A DNA stretch of 50,925 bases, taken from Pseudomonadota bacterium (lineage in GTDB: Bacteria; Pseudomonadota; Gammaproteobacteria; Burkholderiales; Ferrovaceae). Every line of letters begins with the position of its first letter. Positions within the stretch are counted from its first letter, which is position 1. This document shows, in pieces, positions 1 through 6,886 of the stretch. The notes under the pieces are model-generated. The model had not been told where the DNA came from. It made no database searches and saw only the letters and a list, made by a program, of their open reading frames with translations. The stretch is from assembly GCA_021805725.1 (NCBI GenBank), contig JAJZEH010000076.1, positions 1-50,925 of the forward strand, given 5' to 3'. The position numbers and the translations under genes are program-made.

Positions 1-243
1 AACGAGGCCTGCCGAGGCCAGCTGGATCAGGGCCTCGCGTATGGGGGTGCGTGACACCGCAAAGCGCTGGGCCAGTTCCACTTCATCCAGGCGCGTGCCC
101 GGCGGCAATTGCCGGGTGACGATCTCGTCTTCGATGGTTTCCATCAAAGGTCCGGACAGGCGCACCGCCGCCTGCGATGCCGGTACACGCAGCGCGTTGC
201 CGTGCGTTGAGGGTGATGCAGGAGTGGTCTTGATGATGGTCAA
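1..243 (-). CDS. GntR-family (FCD-type) transcriptional regulator, N-terminal part only (MdcY-like)
   Basis: Read on the minus strand, the visible part ends in a winged helix-turn-helix typical of GntR regulators: METIEDEIVTRQLPPGTRL, then DEVELAQRFAVSRTPIREAL, then IQLASAGLV. The recognition helix (AVSRTPIREAL) is characteristic of the FadR/FCD branch. The effector-binding domain lies beyond the window edge. The start is uncertain. A TTG at 243 gives a 33-residue leader but its AGGAA abuts the codon; a GTG at 165 and an ATG at 144 are alternatives. The gene diverges from the TRAP/malonate decarboxylase operon. In Acinetobacter a GntR repressor, MdcY, sits in this position, so a malonate-responsive repressor is the best inference. 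Confidence 0.85.
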   Translation of the reverse strand, partial: MTIIKTTPASPSTHGNALRVPASQAAVRLSGPLMETIEDEIVTRQLPPGTRLDEVELAQRFAVSRTPIREALIQLASAGLV

Positions 244-245
244 TT

Positions 246-257
246 CCTGTATACAAG
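246..257. promoter_or_regulatory. Operator-like palindrome 1 (core TGTATACA)
   Basis: The sequence CCTGTATACAAG has a perfect 8-bp palindromic core at 248-255. From memory, the Acinetobacter MdcY operator is ATTGTATACAAT, which shares this core. It lies just upstream of the TTGACA of the plus-strand promoter, between the two divergent genes. Confidence 0.55.
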
Positions 258-261
258 AAGT

Positions 262-290
262 TTGACAAAGAATACAGCCGAAGCTATCTT
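262..290 (+). promoter_or_regulatory. Probable sigma-70 promoter of the TRAP-mdc operon
   Basis: A consensus -35 box TTGACA (262-267) is followed by a 17-nt spacer and a -10-like TATCTT (285-290). A strong Shine-Dalgarno AAGAGGAGG (297-305) and the dctP ATG (313) follow. The promoter lies between two palindromes, which suits repressor control. Confidence 0.6.
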
Positions 291-299
291 GCATGCAAG
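288..299. promoter_or_regulatory. Operator-like palindrome 2 (CTTGCATGCAAG)
   Basis: This is a perfect 12-bp palindrome overlapping the end of the -10 box and the likely transcription start. It differs from the TTGTATACAA pattern by one symmetrical pair of changes, so it could be a second, weaker site for the same GntR protein. Occupancy here would block RNA polymerase. Confidence 0.5.
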
Positions 300-312
300 A
301 GGAGGATCCACC

Positions 313-1338
313 ATGAATAATAATCGTCGTCGCATCCTGCAGGGCCTGTCAGCATTACCCGTCGCCGGTGCACTGGGGATGTCCCCCTGGGCTGCTGCCG
401 CAACCGAACTGCGCATTTCCCACCAATTCCCCGGAGGCACGCTTACCGAAGGCGATTTTCGTGATCGCCTCTGTCGCCGTTTTGCCCAGGAGCTTGCCAA
501 GCGCAGCAATGGCAGCCTTACCGGCGTGGTCTATCCCAACTCTTCCCTGATGAAGACCAATGCCCAGTTCAATGCGCTGCGCAAGGGTGCGCTGGACATG
601 TCGCTGGTTCCGCTCAACTATGCCGGTGGTGAAGTTCCCGAAACCAATATCGGCCTCATGCCCGGCATCATCACCAACTACGAGAAGGGTACCGCCTTTC
701 GCAATTCCGAAGCCGGCAAGATGCTCTACAACATCCTTGCCGACAAGGGCGTGCTGCTGGTGAGCTGGATCTGGCAGGCGGGTGGGGTGGCCAGTCGCAA
801 CAAGGCCCTCATCGAGCCTGAAGATGCCAGGGGAATGAAGGTGCGCGGCGGCGGCCGCGAAATGGACATGGTGTTGAAGGAGGCAGGAGCAGCCGTGCTC
901 AACCTTCCTTCCAACGAAATCTACGCCGCCATGCAAACCGGAGCGCTCGATGCTGCCATGACCTCCAGCACCAGCCTGATCTCGTTCCGCCTGGAAGAGG
1001 TGGCCAAGCAGCTGACCACCGGGCGCGGGCAGGCCTACTGGTTCATGTTCGAGCCCCTGATGATTTCGCGCGACGTTTACGAACGCCTGGGGCGTGACGA
1101 ACAAAATCTCGTCATGACGCTGGGCGCCGAGATGGAGAAGTTTGCCCTGGATGCGTGCAAGGTGGATGACAATCAGGTGGCCAAGGTGTACGTCAAGGCT
1201 GGCGGCAAGGCCTATGACCTGACGCAGGACACGGTCAGGCGCTGGCAGGACATTGCACGGCGCACGGCCTGGAAGGACTTTGCCGCACGCAATGCGTCCT
1301 GTGCCGCGCTCATGAAAGCCGTGGAAAAATCGTTGTGA
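313..1338 (+). CDS. dctP: TRAP transporter solute-binding protein (DctP family), likely for malonate
   Basis: A periplasmic receptor that would capture a C3/C4 carboxylate and deliver it to the DctQ-DctM membrane pair. The 341-residue product starts with a twin-arginine-like leader (NRRRILQGLSALPVAGALG) followed by an AAA cleavage region near residue 31. The mature protein has DctP features, including a central segment (VRGGGREMDMVLKEAGA) and LPSNEIYAAMQTGALDAA, which matches the conserved LPxxEVYxALQxGxxDG region. The ATG at 313 follows a strong Shine-Dalgarno. The TGA overlaps the GTG of the next gene. Substrate is inferred only from linkage to the mdc genes; malonate TRAP systems are known (MatPQM of Sinorhizobium). 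Confidence 0.9.
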   Translation: MNNNRRRILQGLSALPVAGALGMSPWAAAATELRISHQFPGGTLTEGDFRDRLCRRFAQELAKRSNGSLTGVVYPNSSLMKTNAQFNALRKGALDMSLVPLNYAGGEVPETNIGLMPGIITNYEKGTAFRNSEAGKMLYNILADKGVLLVSWIWQAGGVASRNKALIEPEDARGMKVRGGGREMDMVLKEAGAAVLNLPSNEIYAAMQTGALDAAMTSSTSLISFRLEEVAKQLTTGRGQAYWFMFEPLMISRDVYERLGRDEQNLVMTLGAEMEKFALDACKVDDNQVAKVYVKAGGKAYDLTQDTVRRWQDIARRTAWKDFAARNASCAALMKAVEKSL

Positions 1339-1910
1339 GTCATGGCGGGGATCTGCCCGGGGCGCCCTCCATCGCCCTTGGGTTGATGAAGGATCCGCCC
1401 CCCCGGGGACCGTTGCGCTTTGCGGCCGTGGCCCTGGGCTTCGTCAACCGCCTCGTGGTGGCGCTGTCCATGGTGGCGGTCATCGTAGCCTGTCTGGTGC
1501 TGACCGCCGGGGTGGTGATGCGTTACTTCTTCAACACGCCCACGGACTGGCAGGACGAGATTTCCATGTTTCTGCTGGTGGGCTCCATTTTCACTTGTGG
1601 CGCGGCTGTGCAGGCCCAACGCGGGCATATCGGCATCGAGGCCGTAGCGGGGTTGCTTTCCGCAGGGCTCAACCGCTGGCGAATTTGGCTGTGTGATGCC
1701 ACCTCGCTGCTGTTTTGTGCCTTGATCGGATGGAAATCCTGGACCCTGTTGCATGAGGCCTGGGTCGAGGGCATGACCACTTCCTCCACATGGGCCCCGC
1801 CCTTGTGGATTCCCTACGGGCTGATGTCGGTGGGGATGACGCTCTTGACCCTGCAACTCCTGATCCAGGTGCTCGCCGGTCCTCCCGCCCGCGTGCAGGT
1901 GACGCTGTGA
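1335..1910 (+). CDS. dctQ: TRAP transporter small membrane subunit (DctQ family)
   Basis: The small integral membrane subunit of the TRAP transporter, needed with DctM for sodium-driven uptake. Four hydrophobic segments are visible, starting around FVNRLVVALSMVAVIVACL. The conserved DctQ signature is present as RYFFNTPTDWQDEISMFLL. The GTG at 1335 overlaps the dctP stop; an in-frame ATG at 1386 (MKDPPPRGPL) is an alternative start giving a more usual N-terminus. The gene overlaps dctM by four bases (GTGA), indicating translational coupling. Confidence 0.88.
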   Translation: MSHGGDLPGAPSIALGLMKDPPPRGPLRFAAVALGFVNRLVVALSMVAVIVACLVLTAGVVMRYFFNTPTDWQDEISMFLLVGSIFTCGAAVQAQRGHIGIEAVAGLLSAGLNRWRIWLCDATSLLFCALIGWKSWTLLHEAWVEGMTTSSTWAPPLWIPYGLMSVGMTLLTLQLLIQVLAGPPARVQVTL

Positions 1911-3259
1911 GCCACGAACTGACGGGGATCCTCTACGGGGTGGGCACCCTGTTGTTGATGTTTACCGGCATGCCCATCGCCTTTGCACTGGGCACCATCG
2001 CCGTGGTGTTCATGTACTTTTTCATGCCCCATTCGGCGCTGGATACCGTCACCCAGAACGTGTATGAGGAAATGTCCAGCATTACGCTGCTCTCCATCCC
2101 CCTGTTCATCCTGAAGGGTGCCGCAATCGGCAAATCGCGCGCCGGGGCGGACCTCTACGCCGCCATCCACGCCTGGATGGGCCGTGTGCCGGGCGGGCTG
2201 GGCATTGCCAACGTCATCGCCTGCGCGCTCTTTGCCGCCATGGCAGGTTCCAGTCCTGCCACCTGTTCGGCCATCGGCAGTGCAGGCATTCCCGAGATGC
2301 GTGCGCGGGGCTACTCCCCGGGTTTTGCCGCGGGCATCATCGCGGCCGGAGGCACCCTGGGCATCCTGTTGCCCCCTTCCATCACCATGATCCTGTTTTC
2401 CGTGGCCGCCGAAGTCTCGCTCGGGCGCCTGTTTCTGGCGGCACTGGGTCCGGGGCTGTTGCTGGTGACCTTGTTCTCCCTCTATGCCGCCTGGAATTTC
2501 AGGCGCGAATATCGCGCCGCGGTGCAGGTCTATGCATCAGGCGGCGTTCGCTCGGCCTATCTTGACGAGAATGCCCTGAGCTGGCGCGAGAAATTCGGCA
2601 TGCTCGCACGCGTGCTGCCTTTCGTGACACTCCTCACCGGGGTCATGATCGCGCTCTACGGCGGCTTTGCCACACCTTCCGAAACGGCGGGACTGGGTGG
2701 TTTGCTGGCGCTGATGTTGATTGCCGTCATCTACGGCGTGTGGCGACCGCGCCAGCTCTCTCCCATCATCGCCTCCACCCTCAAGGAATCCACCATGCTG
2801 ATGTTCATCATCGGCATGTCGCTGCTGTATTCCTATGTGATGAGTTATCTGCAGATCAGCCAACTGGCGGCTGAATGGATCGTCTCGCTGACGCTATCCA
2901 AATGGCTGCTGCTGGCGGCCATCCTGCTTTTTGTGGTGGTACTGGGGTTTTTCCTCCCGCCGGTATCCATCATTCTCATGACCGCACCCATCATCCTGCC
3001 CCCGCTCAAGGCGGCAGGGTTTGACCTGATCTGGTTTGGCGTGTTGATGACCATCGTCATGGAAATGGGGCTCATCCATCCGCCGGTGGGGCTCAACATT
3101 TTCGTGATCCGCAACGTGGCCCCGGACATTCCGCTCAAGGCGGTGGTGTGGGGTGTGCTGCCCTTTGTGTTGCTGATGATCCTGTCAGTGTTCCTGCTTT
3201 CGTTGTTTCCGGGCATCGTCACGGCCTTTCCTGATTGGGCGCTGGGCCCGAAGATTTAA
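1907..3259 (+). CDS. dctM: TRAP transporter large permease (DctM family)
   Basis: The large permease subunit forms the transport channel. The 450-residue product is hydrophobic throughout, with about a dozen membrane segments. Family landmarks include GMPIAFALG near the N-terminus, AMAGSSPATCSAIGSAGIPE, GTLGILLPPSITMILF and, near the C-terminus, MEMGLIHPPVGLNIFVI. The start is the GTG at 1907, overlapping the dctQ TGA. mdcA begins six bases after the stop, so uptake and decarboxylation genes are very likely one transcript. Confidence 0.92.
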   Translation: MSHELTGILYGVGTLLLMFTGMPIAFALGTIAVVFMYFFMPHSALDTVTQNVYEEMSSITLLSIPLFILKGAAIGKSRAGADLYAAIHAWMGRVPGGLGIANVIACALFAAMAGSSPATCSAIGSAGIPEMRARGYSPGFAAGIIAAGGTLGILLPPSITMILFSVAAEVSLGRLFLAALGPGLLLVTLFSLYAAWNFRREYRAAVQVYASGGVRSAYLDENALSWREKFGMLARVLPFVTLLTGVMIALYGGFATPSETAGLGGLLALMLIAVIYGVWRPRQLSPIIASTLKESTMLMFIIGMSLLYSYVMSYLQISQLAAEWIVSLTLSKWLLLAAILLFVVVLGFFLPPVSIILMTAPIILPPLKAAGFDLIWFGVLMTIVMEMGLIHPPVGLNIFVIRNVAPDIPLKAVVWGVLPFVLLMILSVFLLSLFPGIVTAFPDWALGPKI

Positions 3260-3265
3260 GACACC

Positions 3266-4924
3266 ATGAACGCATCCCAACCCCGTCGCGTCTGGAACCA
3301 TGAAGCACAACGCCGCCAGGTCCGTCTGCTGCGCGGCATGCCCTTTGCGCGCGACAAGGAGGTTGCACCGGGCAACGTGGTGTCCCTGCTGGAGGCCCTG
3401 CTGGAGCCCGGCGACAGGGTGTGCCTTGAAGGCAACAACCAGAAGCAGGCAGACTTTCTGTCGGAGTCGCTGGCCGCCTGTTCTCCCCAGCGCGTGCACG
3501 ATCTGCATCTGGTGCAGTCGGTGCTGGCCCTGCCATCGCACATGGAGCTCTTTGAAAGGGGCATCGCGCGACGCCTCGATTTTTCCTTTGCAGGTCCCCA
3601 GGCCCATCGGCTGGCGCGACTGGTCCAGTCGCGCAGCATCGAGATCGGTGCCATCCACACCTACCTGGAACTGTTCGGCCGTTATTTCATCGATCTGACG
3701 CCACAGGTTTGCCTGATCGCCGCACAGGCGGCAGATGCCGAAGGCAACCTCTATCTGGGGCCCAATACCGAGGACACCCCGGTCATCGTGGAGGCCACTG
3801 CGTTCAAGAGCGGAATCGTCATCGCCCAGGTCAACGAACGCATGGCGTGCCTGCCGCGCGTGGACATTCCTGCAGGTTGGGTGGATTTTTTCGTGGTGGC
3901 CCCCACCCCTAACCACATCGAACCCCTTTTTACCCGCGACCCCCGCCACATCACGGAAATCCAGGTGCTGATGGCCATGATGGCCATCAAGGGCATCTAT
4001 GCGGAATACGGCGTGGAGCGGCTCAATCACGGCATCGGGTTTGATACCGCCGCCATCGAGCTGTTGCTGCCCACCTATGGCGAAAGCCTGGGACTGAAGG
4101 GCAAGGTGGCGCGCCACTGGGCGCTCAATCCGCATCCCACCCTGATTCCCGCCATTGAAGCAGGCTTCGTGGAACGGGTTCATTCCTTTGGCTCGGAAGT
4201 GGGCATGGAAGCCTACGTGGCTGCGCGTCCCGACGTGTTTTTTACCGGGGCCGACGGCAGCATGCGCTCCAACAGGGCCTTTTGCCAGACTGCGGGTTTG
4301 TATGCCTGCGACATGTTCATCGGTTCCACCCTGCAGATGGATCTCGCGGGCAACAGTTCCACCGCAACACTCGGACGCATCACCGGTTTTGGCGGCGCGC
4401 CCAACATGGGGTCGGATGCCCGTGGGCGGCGCCATGCCAGTGCCGCCTGGCTTAAGGCCGGGCGGGAACGCAGCGGAGACGGGACATTGGTGCGCGGGCA
4501 GAAGCTTGTGGTGCAGACCGTGGAGACCTGGCGCGAGCCCAATCATCCCACTTTCGTGGAACGACTGGATGCCTGGCAGCTCATGGAAGACATGGGCATG
4601 GACTTGCCTCCCATCATGATTTACGGCGACGACGTCAGTCACGTGGTGACCGAGGAAGGCATTGCCAACCTGCTCTTGTGCCGTTCTCCCGAAGAGCGCG
4701 CACAGGCCATTCGAGGCGTGGCAGGCTACACCCCGGTGGGACGGGCGCGCGATCGCGCCGTGGTGGAAAACCTGCGTGATCGCGGCGTCATCCGCCGCCC
4801 GTCCGATCTTGGTATCGACGTGCGCGATGCCACGCGCGATCTGCTGGCGGCGCGTTCCATCAAGGATCTGGTGCGCGCCTCCGGCGGCCTGTATCAGCCG
4901 CCCAAACAATTTCGCAACTGGTAA
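3266..4924 (+). CDS. mdcA: Malonate decarboxylase alpha subunit (acetyl-ACP:malonate ACP transferase)
   Basis: Swaps the acetyl group on the carrier protein for malonate, giving malonyl-ACP and free acetate. This is the entry step of the cytoplasmic, biotin-independent malonate decarboxylase. The 552-residue length is normal for the family. Conserved blocks include LEGNNQKQADFL, IGAIHTYLELFGRYF, NERMACLPRVDIPAGWVDF and ATLGRITGFGGAPNMGSDARG. The C-terminal region (YGDDVSHVVTEEGIANLLL) resembles the CoA-transferase fold. The ATG at 3266 follows closely on dctM, and mdcC follows 26 bases after the stop. Confidence 0.96.
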   Translation: MNASQPRRVWNHEAQRRQVRLLRGMPFARDKEVAPGNVVSLLEALLEPGDRVCLEGNNQKQADFLSESLAACSPQRVHDLHLVQSVLALPSHMELFERGIARRLDFSFAGPQAHRLARLVQSRSIEIGAIHTYLELFGRYFIDLTPQVCLIAAQAADAEGNLYLGPNTEDTPVIVEATAFKSGIVIAQVNERMACLPRVDIPAGWVDFFVVAPTPNHIEPLFTRDPRHITEIQVLMAMMAIKGIYAEYGVERLNHGIGFDTAAIELLLPTYGESLGLKGKVARHWALNPHPTLIPAIEAGFVERVHSFGSEVGMEAYVAARPDVFFTGADGSMRSNRAFCQTAGLYACDMFIGSTLQMDLAGNSSTATLGRITGFGGAPNMGSDARGRRHASAAWLKAGRERSGDGTLVRGQKLVVQTVETWREPNHPTFVERLDAWQLMEDMGMDLPPIMIYGDDVSHVVTEEGIANLLLCRSPEERAQAIRGVAGYTPVGRARDRAVVENLRDRGVIRRPSDLGIDVRDATRDLLAARSIKDLVRASGGLYQPPKQFRNW

Positions 4925-4950
4925 TCCGCAACCCCCGAAAGGCCACTGCC

Positions 4951-5262
4951 ATGGAAACCCTGCACCTTGATTTGCCCTCGCTTCAGGATGACACGCTTTT
5001 GCCGCGGGTCCTCCTGCATGGGGTGGTGTCCTCCGGCAACCTGGAAGTGCTGGTGGAACCGGGCCGCGATGCGGCACGCTGCATCTTTGAAGTGCAGACC
5101 GCGGCACATGGCTTTGCCGAAGTGTGGCAGGCAGTGTTGACCGACTTTGCGGCACGCCATCCCGTGGGCGGCCTCAGCTTTTCCATTCACGATGCGGGGG
5201 CCACACCCGCCGTGGTCAGCCTGCGTCTGGACCAGGCCTTTCAAAGCCTGCGGGGTTCATGA
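4951..5262 (+). CDS. mdcC: Malonate decarboxylase acyl carrier protein (delta subunit)
   Basis: This small protein carries the acyl group through the catalytic cycle. It bears a 2'-(5''-phosphoribosyl)-3'-dephospho-CoA group in place of phosphopantetheine. The 103-residue product contains GVVSSGNLEVL; the serine before GNLEVL (about Ser28) matches the modified serine of the family (Ser25 in Klebsiella, from memory). The ATG is at 4951. The TGA overlaps the start of mdcD. Confidence 0.93.
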   Translation: METLHLDLPSLQDDTLLPRVLLHGVVSSGNLEVLVEPGRDAARCIFEVQTAAHGFAEVWQAVLTDFAARHPVGGLSFSIHDAGATPAVVSLRLDQAFQSLRGS

Positions 5263-6170
5263 TGTCCACCGCACTGCAAAGCTATCGCGAGGCCACTGCG
5301 CGTCAGCGGGTGCAGGGCCTGCTCGATGCGGGGTCCTTCACCGAGTGGCTGGGGCCGGCCCGTCGCATTACCAGTCCGCACCTCGCAGCCCTGGATGCAC
5401 CGGTCAGTTTTGATGACGGGGTGGTGGTGGGCCAGGGGCATCTGGCCGCGCAGGCGGTGGTCGTCATTGCCCAGGAAGGTCTGTTCAATGGGGGCGCCGT
5501 GGGCGAAGTGCACGGCGCAAAAATCCGCGGTGCCCTGCTGCGTGCGGCCAGGGATCGCCCGCAAGCCGTGCTGCTGTGCGTGGATTCGGGCGGGGTGCGC
5601 CTGCACGAGGCCAATGCCGGACTCATTGCCATTTCGGAAATCATGCGGGCCCTGTTTGCCGTGCAGTCCGCCGGGATTCCGGTGATAGCGCTGGTGGGTG
5701 GTACCTGCGGCGCCTTTGGCGGCATGGGCATCGTTGCCCGCTTGTGCAATGCCATCATCATTTCCGAGGAAGGGCGGCTTGGCCTGTCGGGTCCGGAAGT
5801 GATCGAGACGGTGAAGGGCGTGGAAGAGTTTGATTCTCGCGACCGCGCGCTGGTGTGGCGCATTACCGGCGGAAAGATCCGGCGCACCCTGGGGGAGGCC
5901 ACGGTGCTGGTGGACGATGACATGGCCGCATTTCGGAGTGCGGCCGCAGCGGAAATGTTTGGGGACAGACCCCACCTGGAAAGGTGGGGTCTGTCCCCTG
6001 ATTCGTTGCACGGCCTCCAGGCTGCGCAACGCCAGTTGGCGGCACGGGCTGCACTGGATGGGTCGATCCGCGATGGACAGCAGGTGTGGAACCAGCTGGG
6101 GCTGGGCGAGGAGGTGGCCCTGATGTCGCCGGCAGAATTCAATCTTTGCCTGGAGGCGCGCAAACCATGA
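5259..6170 (+). CDS. mdcD: Malonate decarboxylase beta subunit, with an in-frame palindrome insertion
   Basis: With MdcE it forms the malonyl-ACP decarboxylase, a carboxyltransferase-fold pair that releases CO2 and regenerates acetyl-ACP. The 303-residue product has the crotonase-like oxyanion region (LLCVDSGGVRLHEANAGL) and a glycine-rich stretch (GGTCGAFGGMGIVARLCNA). The start is ATG 5259 or the adjacent ATG 5262, overlapping mdcC; the stop overlaps mdcE by ATGA. A perfect hairpin (5961-5998) lies in frame around residues 235-247 and encodes GDRPHLERWGLSP. It sits in the C-terminal third, after the recognisable catalytic blocks, so the protein may tolerate it. Confidence 0.93.
   Translation: MMSTALQSYREATARQRVQGLLDAGSFTEWLGPARRITSPHLAALDAPVSFDDGVVVGQGHLAAQAVVVIAQEGLFNGGAVGEVHGAKIRGALLRAARDRPQAVLLCVDSGGVRLHEANAGLIAISEIMRALFAVQSAGIPVIALVGGTCGAFGGMGIVARLCNAIIISEEGRLGLSGPEVIETVKGVEEFDSRDRALVWRITGGKIRRTLGEATVLVDDDMAAFRSAAAAEMFGDRPHLERWGLSPDSLHGLQAAQRQLAARAALDGSIRDGQQVWNQLGLGEEVALMSPAEFNLCLEARKP
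5961..5998. repeat. GGGGACAGACC-family palindrome inside mdcD
   Basis: The 17-nt arms at 5961-5977 and 5982-5998 are perfectly complementary and enclose a GGAA loop. The outer core is GGGGACAGACC / GGTCTGTCCCC, shared with the other copies in the window. The inner part (CCACCT / AGGTGG) is specific to this copy. It is read in frame without a stop. Confidence 0.9.
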
Positions 6171-6886
6171 GCATTGGCAAGACGGCGCTGCTGGATCGTC
6201 TGTTTCCCTCGGGCCACAAGGTCACCGAGGTGGGACAGGTGCTGTGCGGTTGGGGGGAAACCCCCGCAGGAAGGGTTCATGTGATCGGCACCACGGAGCA
6301 TGCGGCAATCGATTCGTGCATTGCGCTTGCTCTCTCCGCGGCCGTGTTGCAGGCAGTGGCCGAAGATGGCACCGATCACCGTCCCATCGTCTTCATTGCA
6401 GACACCCAGGGACAGGCCCTGTCGCGACGCGAGGAACTGTTGGGGTTGAATGGTTATTTTGCCCATCTGGCCCGCTGCGTGAACCTGGCGCGTGGGGCGG
6501 GGCACCGGCTGGTGACGCTGATTGATGGCGAGGCCGTATCAGGCGGCTTTCTTGCCTTCGGGCTGCTGGCGGACGCCATCGTGGCCCTGCCCGGCGCCGA
6601 GGTGCGCGTGATGGACCTGCGCGCCATGGCACGCATCACCCGTATCCCCTACGAGCGCCTGACGGCATTGGCCCGCTCATCGCCCGTGTTTGCTCCGGGT
6701 GCGGATAATTACTGGCGCATGGGTGGTATTCACGCGCTGTGGACCGAGACGGAGGATTGGGCAGCGCAATTGCTGGCGTTGCTGCAGGGGGGTGGCGAAG
6801 ATGAACGGGCACGCCTTGGGGCAGAACGCGGGGGGCGCAAGCTTGCGGCTTCCGTGGCCCAAGAGGTGCTGCATGCGCACGGTTAG
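6167..6886 (+). CDS. mdcE: Malonate decarboxylase gamma subunit
   Basis: Partner of MdcD in the malonyl-ACP decarboxylase. The 239-residue product carries the carboxyltransferase-like pattern FIADTQGQALSRREELLG and the glycine-rich IDGEAVSGGFLAFGLLADAI typical of the MdcE family. The ATG at 6167 overlaps the mdcD TGA. The 3' end overlaps the next gene by 14 bases (6873-6886), which suggests coupled translation of the maturation genes. Confidence 0.93.
   Translation: MSIGKTALLDRLFPSGHKVTEVGQVLCGWGETPAGRVHVIGTTEHAAIDSCIALALSAAVLQAVAEDGTDHRPIVFIADTQGQALSRREELLGLNGYFAHLARCVNLARGAGHRLVTLIDGEAVSGGFLAFGLLADAIVALPGAEVRVMDLRAMARITRIPYERLTALARSSPVFAPGADNYWRMGGIHALWTETEDWAAQLLALLQGGGEDERARLGAERGGRKLAASVAQEVLHAHG

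Noticed and set aside
3185..5155. A long open frame on the minus strand opposite mdcA
   Set aside because: High GC leaves the antisense frame open. It shows no protein family pattern, and mdcA explains the region.
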